From Arthrobacter_N sp051262515 (GTDB lineage: Bacteria > Actinomycetota > Actinomycetes > Actinomycetales > Micrococcaceae), in contig NZ_JBIMER010000010.1 of assembly GCF_051262515.1 (NCBI RefSeq), forward strand, positions 1-64,000: DNA of 64,000 nucleotides, in the 5' to 3' direction. The notes beneath the pieces were generated by a model. The model did not search any database and was not told where the DNA came from. It worked only from the letters and a program-made list of their open reading frames with translations. The first letter of the stretch is position 1. Every line of letters begins with the position of its first letter. Shown here piece after piece: positions 9,248-17,700 of the stretch. The translations under genes and the position numbers were made by a program.

Positions 9248-9742
9248 ATGATGGACCACGACGAGCACGCCGACAACGACCACGCCAACGACGAGGTCGA
9301 CCAGTTGCGCTGGCCCGATGCGCTTCCGCCGTCGTGGGCGGCCGCCCCGGTTTCCGCGGAGCCGGGTTTCGAGTCCACGTTCGCGGTCACCGAGGACGGG
9401 GCCCCGCGGGGGAGCGTCTCGGTGGTCCGTGTGGCCAAGAGCGAGTTGGACGCCGCCTACCCGGCCTCCGTGCGGGACCGGCTGCTCGTGCCGTCGCCCG
9501 ACGCCCCCGCGGAGGCGCTCCAGCTGGTGTCCGAACGCGTCATGGAGGCCGAACCGGCCTGCCGGCGCCTGGTGGTCTCCACCCCGGAGGGGGACGTCGC
9601 GCAGATCGCGCGTGCAGAGAGGGCCGGCTACCGCTACGTCGTCGACGTCGACCTGCCGGACCGGGCGGTCTCCCTGATGGCCGCCGAACCGGACTGGGTG
9701 CTCGAGGAGTCGCGCCGGATCGACGACGTCCCCACGCGCTAG
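9248..9742 (+). CDS. hypothetical protein with a GNAT-like C-terminal half
   Basis: A 164-residue protein of unknown function that ends the dioxygenase operon, four bases after the ligase stop. AGGAGG inside the ligase end serves as its ribosome binding site. The N-terminus is acidic and rich in His and Asp (DHDEHADNDHANDE), a composition that could bind metal. The C-terminal part (ARAERAGYRYVVDVDL near residue 125) resembles the final strands of GNAT acetyltransferases, but the acetyl-CoA loop (R/Q-x2-G-x-G/A) is not evident, so it may be a degenerate or non-catalytic GNAT. Strong GC bias at third positions supports coding. Confidence 0.7.
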   Translation: MMDHDEHADNDHANDEVDQLRWPDALPPSWAAAPVSAEPGFESTFAVTEDGAPRGSVSVVRVAKSELDAAYPASVRDRLLVPSPDAPAEALQLVSERVMEAEPACRRLVVSTPEGDVAQIARAERAGYRYVVDVDLPDRAVSLMAAEPDWVLEESRRIDDVPTR

Positions 9743-9753
9743 GCGGTCCGGCG

Positions 9754-10566
9754 CTAGGCGCTCTTGGCCGCCTGCCGCTTGGCCTGGTGCTGCTGCCCGC
9801 TGATCGCCGCCACGGCGCGCGAGGCGGCGTAGCAGACCTTCCGCAGGACGGTGGCCTGCGAGTCCGGGACGAACTTGCCGACCGGCCCGGACACGGACAT
9901 CGAGGCCACCGGCTTGCCGTTGGGCCCGAAAATCGGGGCGGCGATGCAGTTCAGACCGGTGAGGATCTCCTCGCGGTCGAACGCGAGGTTGGTGTTGCGG
10001 ACCTCCAGGAGCTCGCGGCGGAAGGCGTCCGGGTCCGTGATGGTGGCCGGCGTCCAGGCCAGCATTTCGGAGCGCATGGCCTCGTCCGCGGCGTCGGGAT
10101 CGTAGGCCAGGAGCACCTTGCCGACGGCGGTGCAGTAGGCCGGGGCACGCCCGCCGATGCGCGAGGGGCTGCGCACCTGCAGGTGTCCGTAGAGCTTATT
10201 GAGGTAGACGACGTCGGTGCCCTGCAGGACGGCGAGGTGGACCGTCTGCTTGGTCAGTTCGTAGAGGTCCGCGAGGAACGGCGTGAGCGCGTCCCGCATG
10301 CGGCCCTGCAGCGCGTCCTCCTGCGTCGAGCCCAGGTCCTGGATCATCTTTCCCAGTCGGTATGCGTTGCCGGCGCGCTCCACGGCACCGTTGTTCTGCA
10401 GGGTGGCCAGCAGCCGGAAGGCGGTGGACTTGGACAGCGAGGCTCGGCGGGCGAGTTCGCTGACGCCGACGCCGACGAACGCGTCGTTGCCGAAGGCGTT
10501 GAGCAGCGACATGGCCTTGTCGACGGCCGTCCGGTCGTCGCGGGGCGCGGGGGTGCTACGGGTCAT
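9754..10566 (-). CDS. IclR-family transcriptional regulator
   Basis: A 270-residue regulator with the IclR plan: N-terminal winged helix-turn-helix (residues about 14-75, VSELARRASLSKSTAFRLL) and a C-terminal effector domain (residues about 90-255) with the conserved GLNCIAAPIFGPNG segment. IclR proteins commonly control aromatic catabolic operons and sense aromatic acids. This gene faces the end of the dioxygenase operon and is divergent from the XRE-cupin gene, so control of the operon at 3206-9742 is the natural inference. TTGACA (10595-10600, minus strand) is a possible -35 for its own promoter, overlapping the palindrome at 10594-10609. Confidence 0.92.
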   Translation of the reverse strand: MTRSTPAPRDDRTAVDKAMSLLNAFGNDAFVGVGVSELARRASLSKSTAFRLLATLQNNGAVERAGNAYRLGKMIQDLGSTQEDALQGRMRDALTPFLADLYELTKQTVHLAVLQGTDVVYLNKLYGHLQVRSPSRIGGRAPAYCTAVGKVLLAYDPDAADEAMRSEMLAWTPATITDPDAFRRELLEVRNTNLAFDREEILTGLNCIAAPIFGPNGKPVASMSVSGPVGKFVPDSQATVLRKVCYAASRAVAAISGQQHQAKRQAAKSA

Positions 10567-10593
10567 GCTTTAGTTTCCCGCGCCATCGTGCGG

Positions 10594-10628
10594 CTGTCAA
10601 ACATGACAGTTCGTCACTTATAGGTGAC
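10594..10628. promoter_or_regulatory. two tandem palindromes between iclR and XRE-cupin genes
   Basis: The 71-base gap between the two divergent regulators contains two perfect inverted repeats side by side: CTGTCA-N4-TGACAG at 10594-10609 and GTCAC-N6-GTGAC at 10613-10628. Both share a TGAC/GTCA core. The first overlaps a TTGACA that could be the iclR -35 box; the second contains TATAGG, a possible -10 for the XRE-cupin gene. They are good operator candidates for one or both regulators. Confidence 0.6.
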
Positions 10629-10637
10629 ACTTGGGGT

Positions 10638-11225
10638 GTGCAGGCCAACGACCTCGTCTCCCGGAACATCCGCCGTTTCCGCGTGGAGCGCGACCTCTCG
10701 CTCGGCGAGCTTGCGGCGCTGGCGGGCATCTCCAAGCAGACCCTGTCCAAGGTGGAGGGCGGCGTCGGGAACCCCACGGTGGGGACCCTGGAGAGCATCG
10801 GGCACGGGCTCGGCGTCAGCGTCGTGCGGCTGCTGACCGAATGGGGGACTCCCGTCCACGAGTCGTTGGCGGCGGACGCATCCTGGCGTGCCGCTGGCGT
10901 CGCGCACGTCAGGGACCTGGACCGGATCTATGGGTCCGGATACGTCCGGACGCATGTCCTGCGCGTGCATCCGTCGACGAAGACGCGCGTGGTCGAGGTG
11001 CACGGATTCGGGTCCCTGCACCAGTTGTATGTGGTGTCCGGGACGCTGGAGGCCGGTCCGGTGGGGGACCTCCGCCGCCTGGGCGAGGGCGATTTCCTGC
11101 GTTTCCCGGGCGACGCGGAACACGCCTACCGCGCGGTCGGGGGCCCCGCCGTCGCGCATCTGACGACGACGGCGCCCCAGGTGCCGCAGTTCCCGCACGG
11201 GGACGGCACCGGGGATCCGGCCTGA
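10638..11225 (+). CDS. XRE-cupin transcriptional regulator
   Basis: A 195-residue regulator with an N-terminal Cro/XRE helix-turn-helix (residues about 8-62, LGELAALAGISKQTLSKVE) and a C-terminal single-cupin sensor domain (residues about 105-175). Such proteins sense small metabolites, often amines or amino acids. The start is the GTG at 10638. No proper ribosome binding site lies ahead of it and a TATAGG box at 10619-10624 is only about 14 bases away, so the transcript may be leaderless. It could regulate itself, the neighbouring iclR gene, or thiC downstream, though thiC has its own riboswitch. Confidence 0.88.
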   Translation: MQANDLVSRNIRRFRVERDLSLGELAALAGISKQTLSKVEGGVGNPTVGTLESIGHGLGVSVVRLLTEWGTPVHESLAADASWRAAGVAHVRDLDRIYGSGYVRTHVLRVHPSTKTRVVEVHGFGSLHQLYVVSGTLEAGPVGDLRRLGEGDFLRFPGDAEHAYRAVGGPAVAHLTTTAPQVPQFPHGDGTGDPA

Positions 11226-11290
11226 GCTCTCGCTCCGGAATGGGGCGCCCGTTGGCCCGGGCGCCCCAAGTGGGCTAGGCTCGCCATCGT

Positions 11291-11382
11291 CCACACGGGT
11301 GCCCTCGCAAGGGCTGAGATCAGGCTGACGCTGCCTGCGACCGTCGAACCTGTCCGGGTCATGCCGGCGTAGGAAGTGAGGG
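11291..11382 (+). ncRNA. TPP riboswitch (THI element)
   Basis: The leader of thiC carries the conserved parts of a thiamine pyrophosphate riboswitch: the GGGTGCC start of the first stem, the pyrimidine-sensing GGGCTGAGAT near 11311, and the pyrophosphate-sensing arm AACCTGTCCGGGTCATGCC near 11347 followed by GGCGTAGGAAGTGAG. It ends just before the GTG start of thiC at 11390, with GGAAGTGAG overlapping the likely ribosome binding site, so TPP probably blocks translation initiation. Confidence 0.95.
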
Positions 11383-11389
11383 CTCATCC

Positions 11390-13195
<1,806 letters not shown>

Positions 13196-13203
13196 CCTCG
13201 AAG

Positions 13204-13257
13204 CACTGGACCCCGTCCGCGCCGCCCGAAGCGAGGCGGCGCGGACGGGGTCCAGTG
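13204..13257 (+). terminator. 23-bp-stem hairpin terminator after thiC
   Basis: A perfect inverted repeat with 23-base arms (13204-13226 and 13235-13257) and an 8-base loop (CGAAGCGA) begins nine bases after the thiC stop. The arms are very GC-rich and no T-run follows, as is common for actinobacterial hairpin terminators. Because it is symmetric it may also stop transcription coming from the toxin gene on the other strand. Confidence 0.85.
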
Positions 13258-13322
13258 GCGGTGGGCACCGACAGGCGGGGCATAGGACCGCCGCGACAGG
13301 TCACCGTTATCGACCTTTTGAC

Positions 13323-13661
13323 CTATTTGGTGGCGTTGGGATGGTGTGTGTGGACGTCGGTCAGTACAACGGAGCGTTCGTCGACGTAGAACCAGATTCT
13401 GGCGCCATTTGCCAGCTCGTACTGCCGTCGGCGGTGTTTCGTTCCTTTATGGCTGACAAACTCGAGATCACCCTTCATCCCATGACACGTCGGATCGTCA
13501 GCGAGGGGATCAGTGGTCAGTCGCTCCCAAGCTTGGACGACGGTATTTCGTTGCACCGCGACGACGTCTATCCAGCTTTTTCGCGAGTTGGAGGTCCCGA
13601 AAACGATCTCGTACTCACTGCGGCGCAGGGGACGGTGGACTGTCTCCTTCTTCGGTGTCAC
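13323..13661 (-). CDS. RelE/ParE-like toxin of a type II toxin-antitoxin pair
   Basis: A 112-residue basic protein whose central part (AVQRNTVVQAWERLTTDP, then GMKGDLEFVSHKG and RRQYELANGARIWFYV) matches the shape of RelE-superfamily mRNA interferases: an N-terminal helix pair followed by a beta-sheet with Arg/Lys and Tyr residues. Its start overlaps the antitoxin stop by four bases (ATGA), the classic antitoxin-first layout. Exact family and target are uncertain. Base composition is less GC-biased than the neighbours, in keeping with acquisition. Confidence 0.72.
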   Translation of the reverse strand: MTPKKETVHRPLRRSEYEIVFGTSNSRKSWIDVVAVQRNTVVQAWERLTTDPLADDPTCHGMKGDLEFVSHKGTKHRRRQYELANGARIWFYVDERSVVLTDVHTHHPNATK

Positions 13662-14128
13662 CGCCCGGCCCGAGGATCGTCAACACTTTCGCGCTCATCC
13701 AGCCAGTCGAGCTCGTCATCGGGAGTGAAGCCGGCCGCGATCGCTTCGGCTGTTGATCTCCACTCGGCCAGAACGACGAAAAGCCTGTCAAAGCTAGAGA
13801 TCGAAGCACAAGCGCGGGAGACTTCGACGATTTCGGCTGCGAACTGCTCGCGCTGGTAAGCGGGTAGGAAACCCAGCCAAGGGAAGGGCGCAAGGAGCCG
13901 CTCGGCGAAGCTTGAATCGCCGGGCGCAAGGGATGCGGCCAGGAGGTTGGCTGCCAGTCGTAGGGCCTCATGTTCCCGCTCGACCGAGCTGGATCGGACC
14001 AGTGTCAGCGGCTCGCCGTCGCGACGTGTGATTGTCACTGGGCCTTCTTCTGCCGCGCGGAAGACCTGAGCCGGATTCCTGGACAGGTCCGAGGAGCTGG
14101 CAGTGCGGCTATGCGCGATAACAGTCAT
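13658..14128 (-). CDS. Phd/YefM-like antitoxin with long C-terminal domain
   Basis: A 156-residue protein with a Phd/YefM-type N-terminus (SSSDLSRNPAQVFRAAEEGPVTITRRDGEPL, split here as a DNA-binding fold over residues about 10-45) that should bind the operator and the toxin. At 156 residues it is longer than typical Phd antitoxins (about 80), with an additional helical domain from about residue 55. The start is the ATG at 14128; a longer frame begins at 14236 but runs across the operator palindrome. It overlaps the toxin by four bases. Confidence 0.75.
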   Translation of the reverse strand: MTVIAHSRTASSSDLSRNPAQVFRAAEEGPVTITRRDGEPLTLVRSSSVEREHEALRLAANLLAASLAPGDSSFAERLLAPFPWLGFLPAYQREQFAAEIVEVSRACASISSFDRLFVVLAEWRSTAEAIAAGFTPDDELDWLDERESVDDPRAGR

Positions 14129-14139
14129 GACACTATTAT

Positions 14140-14155
14140 TCTGAATATGTTCAGA
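14140..14155. promoter_or_regulatory. toxin-antitoxin operator palindrome
   Basis: TCTGAA-N4-TTCAGA, a perfect 16-base inverted repeat, sits 12 bases ahead of the antitoxin start in an AT-rich stretch. Phd-family antitoxins autoregulate by binding such palindromes, so this is the likely operator. Confidence 0.65.
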
Positions 14156-14255
14156 AAACGCAATGTCGCTACTGGCGCTCAGTATTTTCCCTTGCTCGTG
14201 ACTGGCGCCGGATCCGCTGGCAGGCACATGTGTCAAGCCCCGGGTTTGGTGGAGG

Positions 14256-15162
14256 CTAATTTAGTTGGAGATTGCTGTTGGTTTCCGGTGCTGTTGCCAC
14301 GGCGTTGACCCGTTCGTATTCGACGGGTGGGACGTGTCCGAGCTCGCCGTGCAGGCGCCGGAAGTTGTACCAGTCGACCCATTCCGCGACGGCGATTTCA
14401 AGGTGGTTGATGTCCCGCCATGGACCCTTGTTCCGAACCAGTTCGGCCTTGAACAGCGAATTGAGGGCCTCTGCCATGGCATTGTCGTAGCTATCACCCT
14501 TCGAGCCCACCGATGCCACGGCGTCCTCGGCGTCGAGCCGCTCGGCGTACTTGACCGCACGGTACTGCACCCCGTGGTCTGAATGGTGTACGAGGCCGGC
14601 CAGATCGGCTCCCTCTTTGGTACGGGTCCAGATCCCCATCTCCAAAGCGTCCAGCGCCAGTTCGGTATAGAGCCGCGTTGATACCTGCCAGCCCACGATC
14701 CTGCGGGAGAAGACATCCAGGACGAATGCGGCATAGACCCAGCCGGCGAACGAGCGGACGTAGGTGATGTCCGCGACCCACAACCGGTTGGCCTCCGAGG
14801 CGGTGAACCGGCGCTCCACGCGGTCGGTGGGCCTGTCCGTTTCCGGGGCCGGCTTCGTGGTCTTGGGTCCCTTGTCCCGGGTGATGCCGCGCAGTCCCTC
14901 TTCGCGCATCAGCCGCTCGACCGTGCACCGCCACCGGGATGCCTTGCCGGCGCAGTTGGGCGTGGACCTTCCGGGCGCCGTAGGCGTCGTAGTTCTTCCC
15001 GTGGACCTGTCGGATCACCGGTTTGAGCCCGGCGTCGCGGACGCTGCGGGCAGAGGGCGGGCGGGTACGGCGGGCGTAGTAGGTGCTTGGGGCGATCCGC
15101 AGTTCGCGGCAGATCGGCTCGACCCCGTGTTCATCGCGGTGTTCGTCGATGAACGCGCACAT
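14256..15162 (-). pseudogene. IS3-family transposase OrfB, frameshifted
   Basis: Integrase-core transposase with the DDE catalytic triad in place: Asp in WVADITYV, Asp in FVLDVFSRR and Glu in NAMAEALNS. The N-terminal half (starting MCAFIDEHRDEHG at 15162, overlapping the orfA stop as TGATG) is in one frame up to about 14937 (RRQGIPVA); the rest, from VERLMREEGL, is in another. Two bases appear to be missing at the junction. This is not the usual IS3 programmed slip site, which lies at the orfA/orfB boundary, so the gene is most likely inactive. Confidence 0.85.
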
Positions 15163-15487
15163 CACTTGGACGGGCGGTCGAGCTCCGCCGCGAAGAAAGC
15201 CGACGCCTGGCGCAGGATCGTGTTGGCGCGGCGTAGCTCGCGCACCTCGCGTTCGAGTTCGACCAGTCGGACGGCATCGTCGGTGGTGGTGCCGGGGCGG
15301 AGCCCTGGTCCGTCTCGGCGCGTTGGACCCAATTGCGCAGCGCTTCGGGATTGACACCGAGCTGCTCGCCGATGCGCCGGTAGGCGCCGCTCTTGGTGGC
15401 CACATCACGGCGGGCCTCGACGGCCATCCTTGTGGCCCTCTCCTTCAGTTCTGCGGGGTACTTCGATGGTGCTGGCATGAGATCCAT
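15162..15487 (-). pseudogene. IS3-family transposase OrfA, frameshifted
   Basis: Helix-turn-helix subunit of the IS3 transposase. The first part (PSKYPAELKERATRM, then GEQLGVNPEALRNWV) is normal. After AETDQG near 15300 the family sequence (TTDDAVRLVELEREVREL and ANTILRQASAFFAAELD) continues only in a different frame up to the stop at 15162. A single missing base explains this. The ATG at 15478 is an equally likely start. Confidence 0.82.
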
Positions 15488-15530
15488 CCTTCCGGGTAAT
15501 CGATCTCTCCATCAAACCCGGTGCGAATCA

Positions 15531-15766
15531 CGTACGGGTGGTGGTCGCCCTGCCCAGGCCTCGGGGACCTGTTGGACCTGGCCATGGGCCAGCCCCGGCA
15601 GTACGGGTCGGAGGACCCCGACCGGACCGGCAGCTACCGGAACGGAATCCGGGAGCACCTGCGGCGGATGCGGGACGCCATTGGCGCGGGAAGCCAACCG
15701 CCGGCCGAACGCCGGCGCCTGCTGGACCTGGCGGACACGATCGGCACCACCCCGCCGATCGGCTAG
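15531..15766 (+). pseudogene. gene remnant, 5' end cut by the IS element
   Basis: An open frame of about 78 codons with strong GC bias at third positions abuts the right end of the insertion sequence. The encoded tail (DLLDLAMGQPRQYGSEDPD, then IREHLRRMRDAIGAG and a C-terminal RRLLDLADTIG) is not recognised. The only in-frame start (GTG at 15521) lies inside the insertion sequence repeat, so the original N-terminus was probably lost. Confidence 0.5.
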
Positions 15767-15843
15767 CCCGCCCATGGCGTCCACCAGTGCCGGCGGGTGT
15801 CATGCCCTCGCCGACGCTGGATGCCAGCTGGCCCTGCGGGGGG

Positions 15844-16251
15844 TCAGGCGGTCGACCGTGCCGGCGTGCGCCCGCGGTTCCGCGTGAGGAGAGCCAAGGC
15901 CGGCAGGGCCAGGGTGGCGATGCCCGCGAAGAGCGCTCCCGTGAGCGCCCAGGCCAGCATGGCGGTGCTGTCGAACACCGAGAAGCGGACCAGCAGCAGC
16001 GACACCAGCGGGATGCCAGCGAGCACGATGGCGGCCGGGTGGGCCAGCACCCACCGCGGGGCGAGGGCGCCGACGCCGGCGATGGCGGCCGAGCCCGCGA
16101 CCAGCAGGCCGAGCAGCCCGGACCACCGGTTGCCGTCCTCCTCCAGCAGTCTTAGGCCGTCGGTCCCGAAGGCCACGGGCCACGCCGCGGCGAGGGAACA
16201 GAACGCCGTGGCGGCGAGCAGCATGCGGATGGCCATGAGTGCGAAAGGCAT
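15844..16251 (-). CDS. small integral membrane protein
   Basis: A 135-residue protein of unknown function with four hydrophobic segments (around residues 5-25, 47-65, 72-90 and 98-120) and a short basic C-terminus (LLTRNRGRTPARSTA). AGGAG lies seven bases ahead of the ATG at 16251. It sits between the insertion-sequence remnant and the resolvase remnant, and nothing nearby suggests a role. Confidence 0.75.
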   Translation of the reverse strand: MPFALMAIRMLLAATAFCSLAAAWPVAFGTDGLRLLEEDGNRWSGLLGLLVAGSAAIAGVGALAPRWVLAHPAAIVLAGIPLVSLLLVRFSVFDSTAMLAWALTGALFAGIATLALPALALLTRNRGRTPARSTA

Positions 16252-16390
16252 GGTCGGTCTCCTATTGGGGATGTGTGCGGCGCGTTTCCGCGCACACTAC
16301 GCGCCGAATGCCGGCCCCTCAATGCCAGCCCGATAACGACGGGCCGCACCATACCGCCGCGTGCCCTCCACCGGGCGCACGGCGCACGTC

Positions 16391-16608
16391 GACTAAGGTG
16401 TCGCCCTTCTGCAGGGAGTGGAGCGCCTGGCCAAAGGCGGGCCCGGTCGCCCGAGCGCCGTTGATTCCGTGGTCGACGTAGAGGTCGTCGCGTCGAACGC
16501 TGGCGGCCATCAAATCTTTCGTTTGCCGGTCGGTGTCCTGGCCCGGGTGGAGACCTGTCTCGCAATAGTGGTTGAGTACCCGAATCCGGGCACTTGCTTG
16601 CGAGGCAT
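16391..16608 (-). pseudogene. serine recombinase (resolvase/invertase) N-terminal remnant
   Basis: The 486 bases between the small membrane protein and the channel hold only this broken gene. Minus-strand codons from about 16545 to 16391 read GQDTDRQTKDLMAASV, DDLYVDHGINGARA and FGQALHSLQKGDTLV, the familiar start of Tn3-type resolvases. The catalytic-serine segment (RQVSTR, ending near 16548) is in a different frame, one base off. The gene stops after GDTLV, losing the rest of the catalytic domain and the DNA-binding domain. Confidence 0.78.
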
Positions 16609-16737
16609 GGTGGCGAGACGCGCGAGTCTGTGAAGTACACCAGTGATTGGCCTGTTTTTCGCAGCGTTTAGTGGCGGCTTGGTGCTCTGCAGGCTGAGTT
16701 CGTGGACTTTGAGGTGGACGGAGACGAGGGCGGGCGC

Positions 16738-17613
16738 CTATGTCTGGTAGTCGTATTTGTGGTCTGAGGCGTATGTCTGGAACGTGTTTTGCGGGGATGA
16801 TCCTTGGAGTCCCAGGCTGGTCGTCATGAGTTTGCTGAGGTCCTGAAGGGCATTGTGCAGCGCGCGTCCTGCGGCTCGCACTCCGGGATCAGCGTGTTCC
16901 TGGGCGTGTTCGCTCAGTGCGATCGCGTAGGAGATGGAGGTCGCCAGTGATGCGGCGGCCGTAGATTCACGGAAGTAGTACGACTCGCTGGTTTGTGTGA
17001 GGTCTACGCGGGTTTGGACGACCCCGTCGGTGATGCTGTCCAGGACACGGCTGATCATGTCGGGGCTGAACTCGGGTAAGTGCTGCAGGTATTGTGCATC
17101 GCGTAGGACTGTGAGGCGTATCGCGAGGGCACGACGGCGGGCGAGAGCGGGGTAGAGCTGCAGGAACCAGGACACTGCGGCTGTGAGCAGGGCAAAGCCT
17201 GTTAGTGCCTCCACCGGAGACAGTGCCCGAATCCACGGGTTGGTTGCGATGACGTCTCCGAAGCCAAGAGTCGACAGCGTGACCGTCGAGATGTACAGAG
17301 CTTCGATGAAGTCGGGGTATCGGGCGGGATTGATGCCGTCGGCGTAGGTGAAGCCCTGTGGAACCTGGGGGTAGTACACCAGCGCCCATCCGAGGATCTG
17401 CAGTGCCGTCCAGAGCAGGATGACTGCGACAATGCCGAAAGGGCCGGCCAGGGATACTGCTTTCAGCCCGAGTATCTTCGAGGTTCGCCAGCTGCCGTTC
17501 ATGGCCGCTTTGGTCAGCTCTCCCTGCCCGCTGGGGTGGAGCAGGGTGTGGAAGACATCCCTGAGTCCGATCATGATGACGATGAATCCCAGTACGGGAA
17601 AAATCCACTCCAT
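16738..17613 (-). CDS. two-pore-helix potassium channel-like protein
   Basis: A 291-residue inner-membrane ion channel. Membrane segments lie at about residues 2-25 and 55-80, followed by a pore loop with the selectivity-filter-like TLGFGD near residue 118 and a last segment at about 132-155. The K+ channel signature is normally TVGYGD or TVGFGD; Leu for Val is a conservative change. The C-terminal 130 residues are cytosolic and helical, with no RCK domain recognised. The ATG at 17613 has AAGGAG seven bases upstream and is preferred over a GTG six bases earlier. It lies downstream of the APC permease on the same strand, 87 bases away. Confidence 0.82.
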   Translation of the reverse strand: MEWIFPVLGFIVIMIGLRDVFHTLLHPSGQGELTKAAMNGSWRTSKILGLKAVSLAGPFGIVAVILLWTALQILGWALVYYPQVPQGFTYADGINPARYPDFIEALYISTVTLSTLGFGDVIATNPWIRALSPVEALTGFALLTAAVSWFLQLYPALARRRALAIRLTVLRDAQYLQHLPEFSPDMISRVLDSITDGVVQTRVDLTQTSESYYFRESTAAASLATSISYAIALSEHAQEHADPGVRAAGRALHNALQDLSKLMTTSLGLQGSSPQNTFQTYASDHKYDYQT

Positions 17614-17700
17614 CGACACACTCCTTCTCTCCGTATCGGCTGCCGGGCACGCTTCCGTCGTTACTTCGCTGAGTCGCTGCTTCGTTGGAGGTGTTGTGCC

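Larger units (their letters stand above)
14231..15530 (-). mobile_element. decayed IS3-family insertion sequence
   Basis: A 1.3-kb element bounded by imperfect terminal inverted repeats that both begin TG: 14231-14254 and the complement of 15507-15530, 18 of 24 positions matching, sharing CCGGGTTTG. It carries overlapping orfA and orfB on the minus strand in IS3 layout. Both frames are broken, by a shift near 15300 in orfA and another near 14935 in orfB. No matching target duplication is visible (left flank CATG, right flank CGTA), so it probably moved long ago or one flank was rearranged. Confidence 0.85.

Noticed and set aside
14128..14236. Longer antitoxin N-terminus
   Set aside because: The extension would be translated from the operator palindrome and lacks Phd-like sequence.
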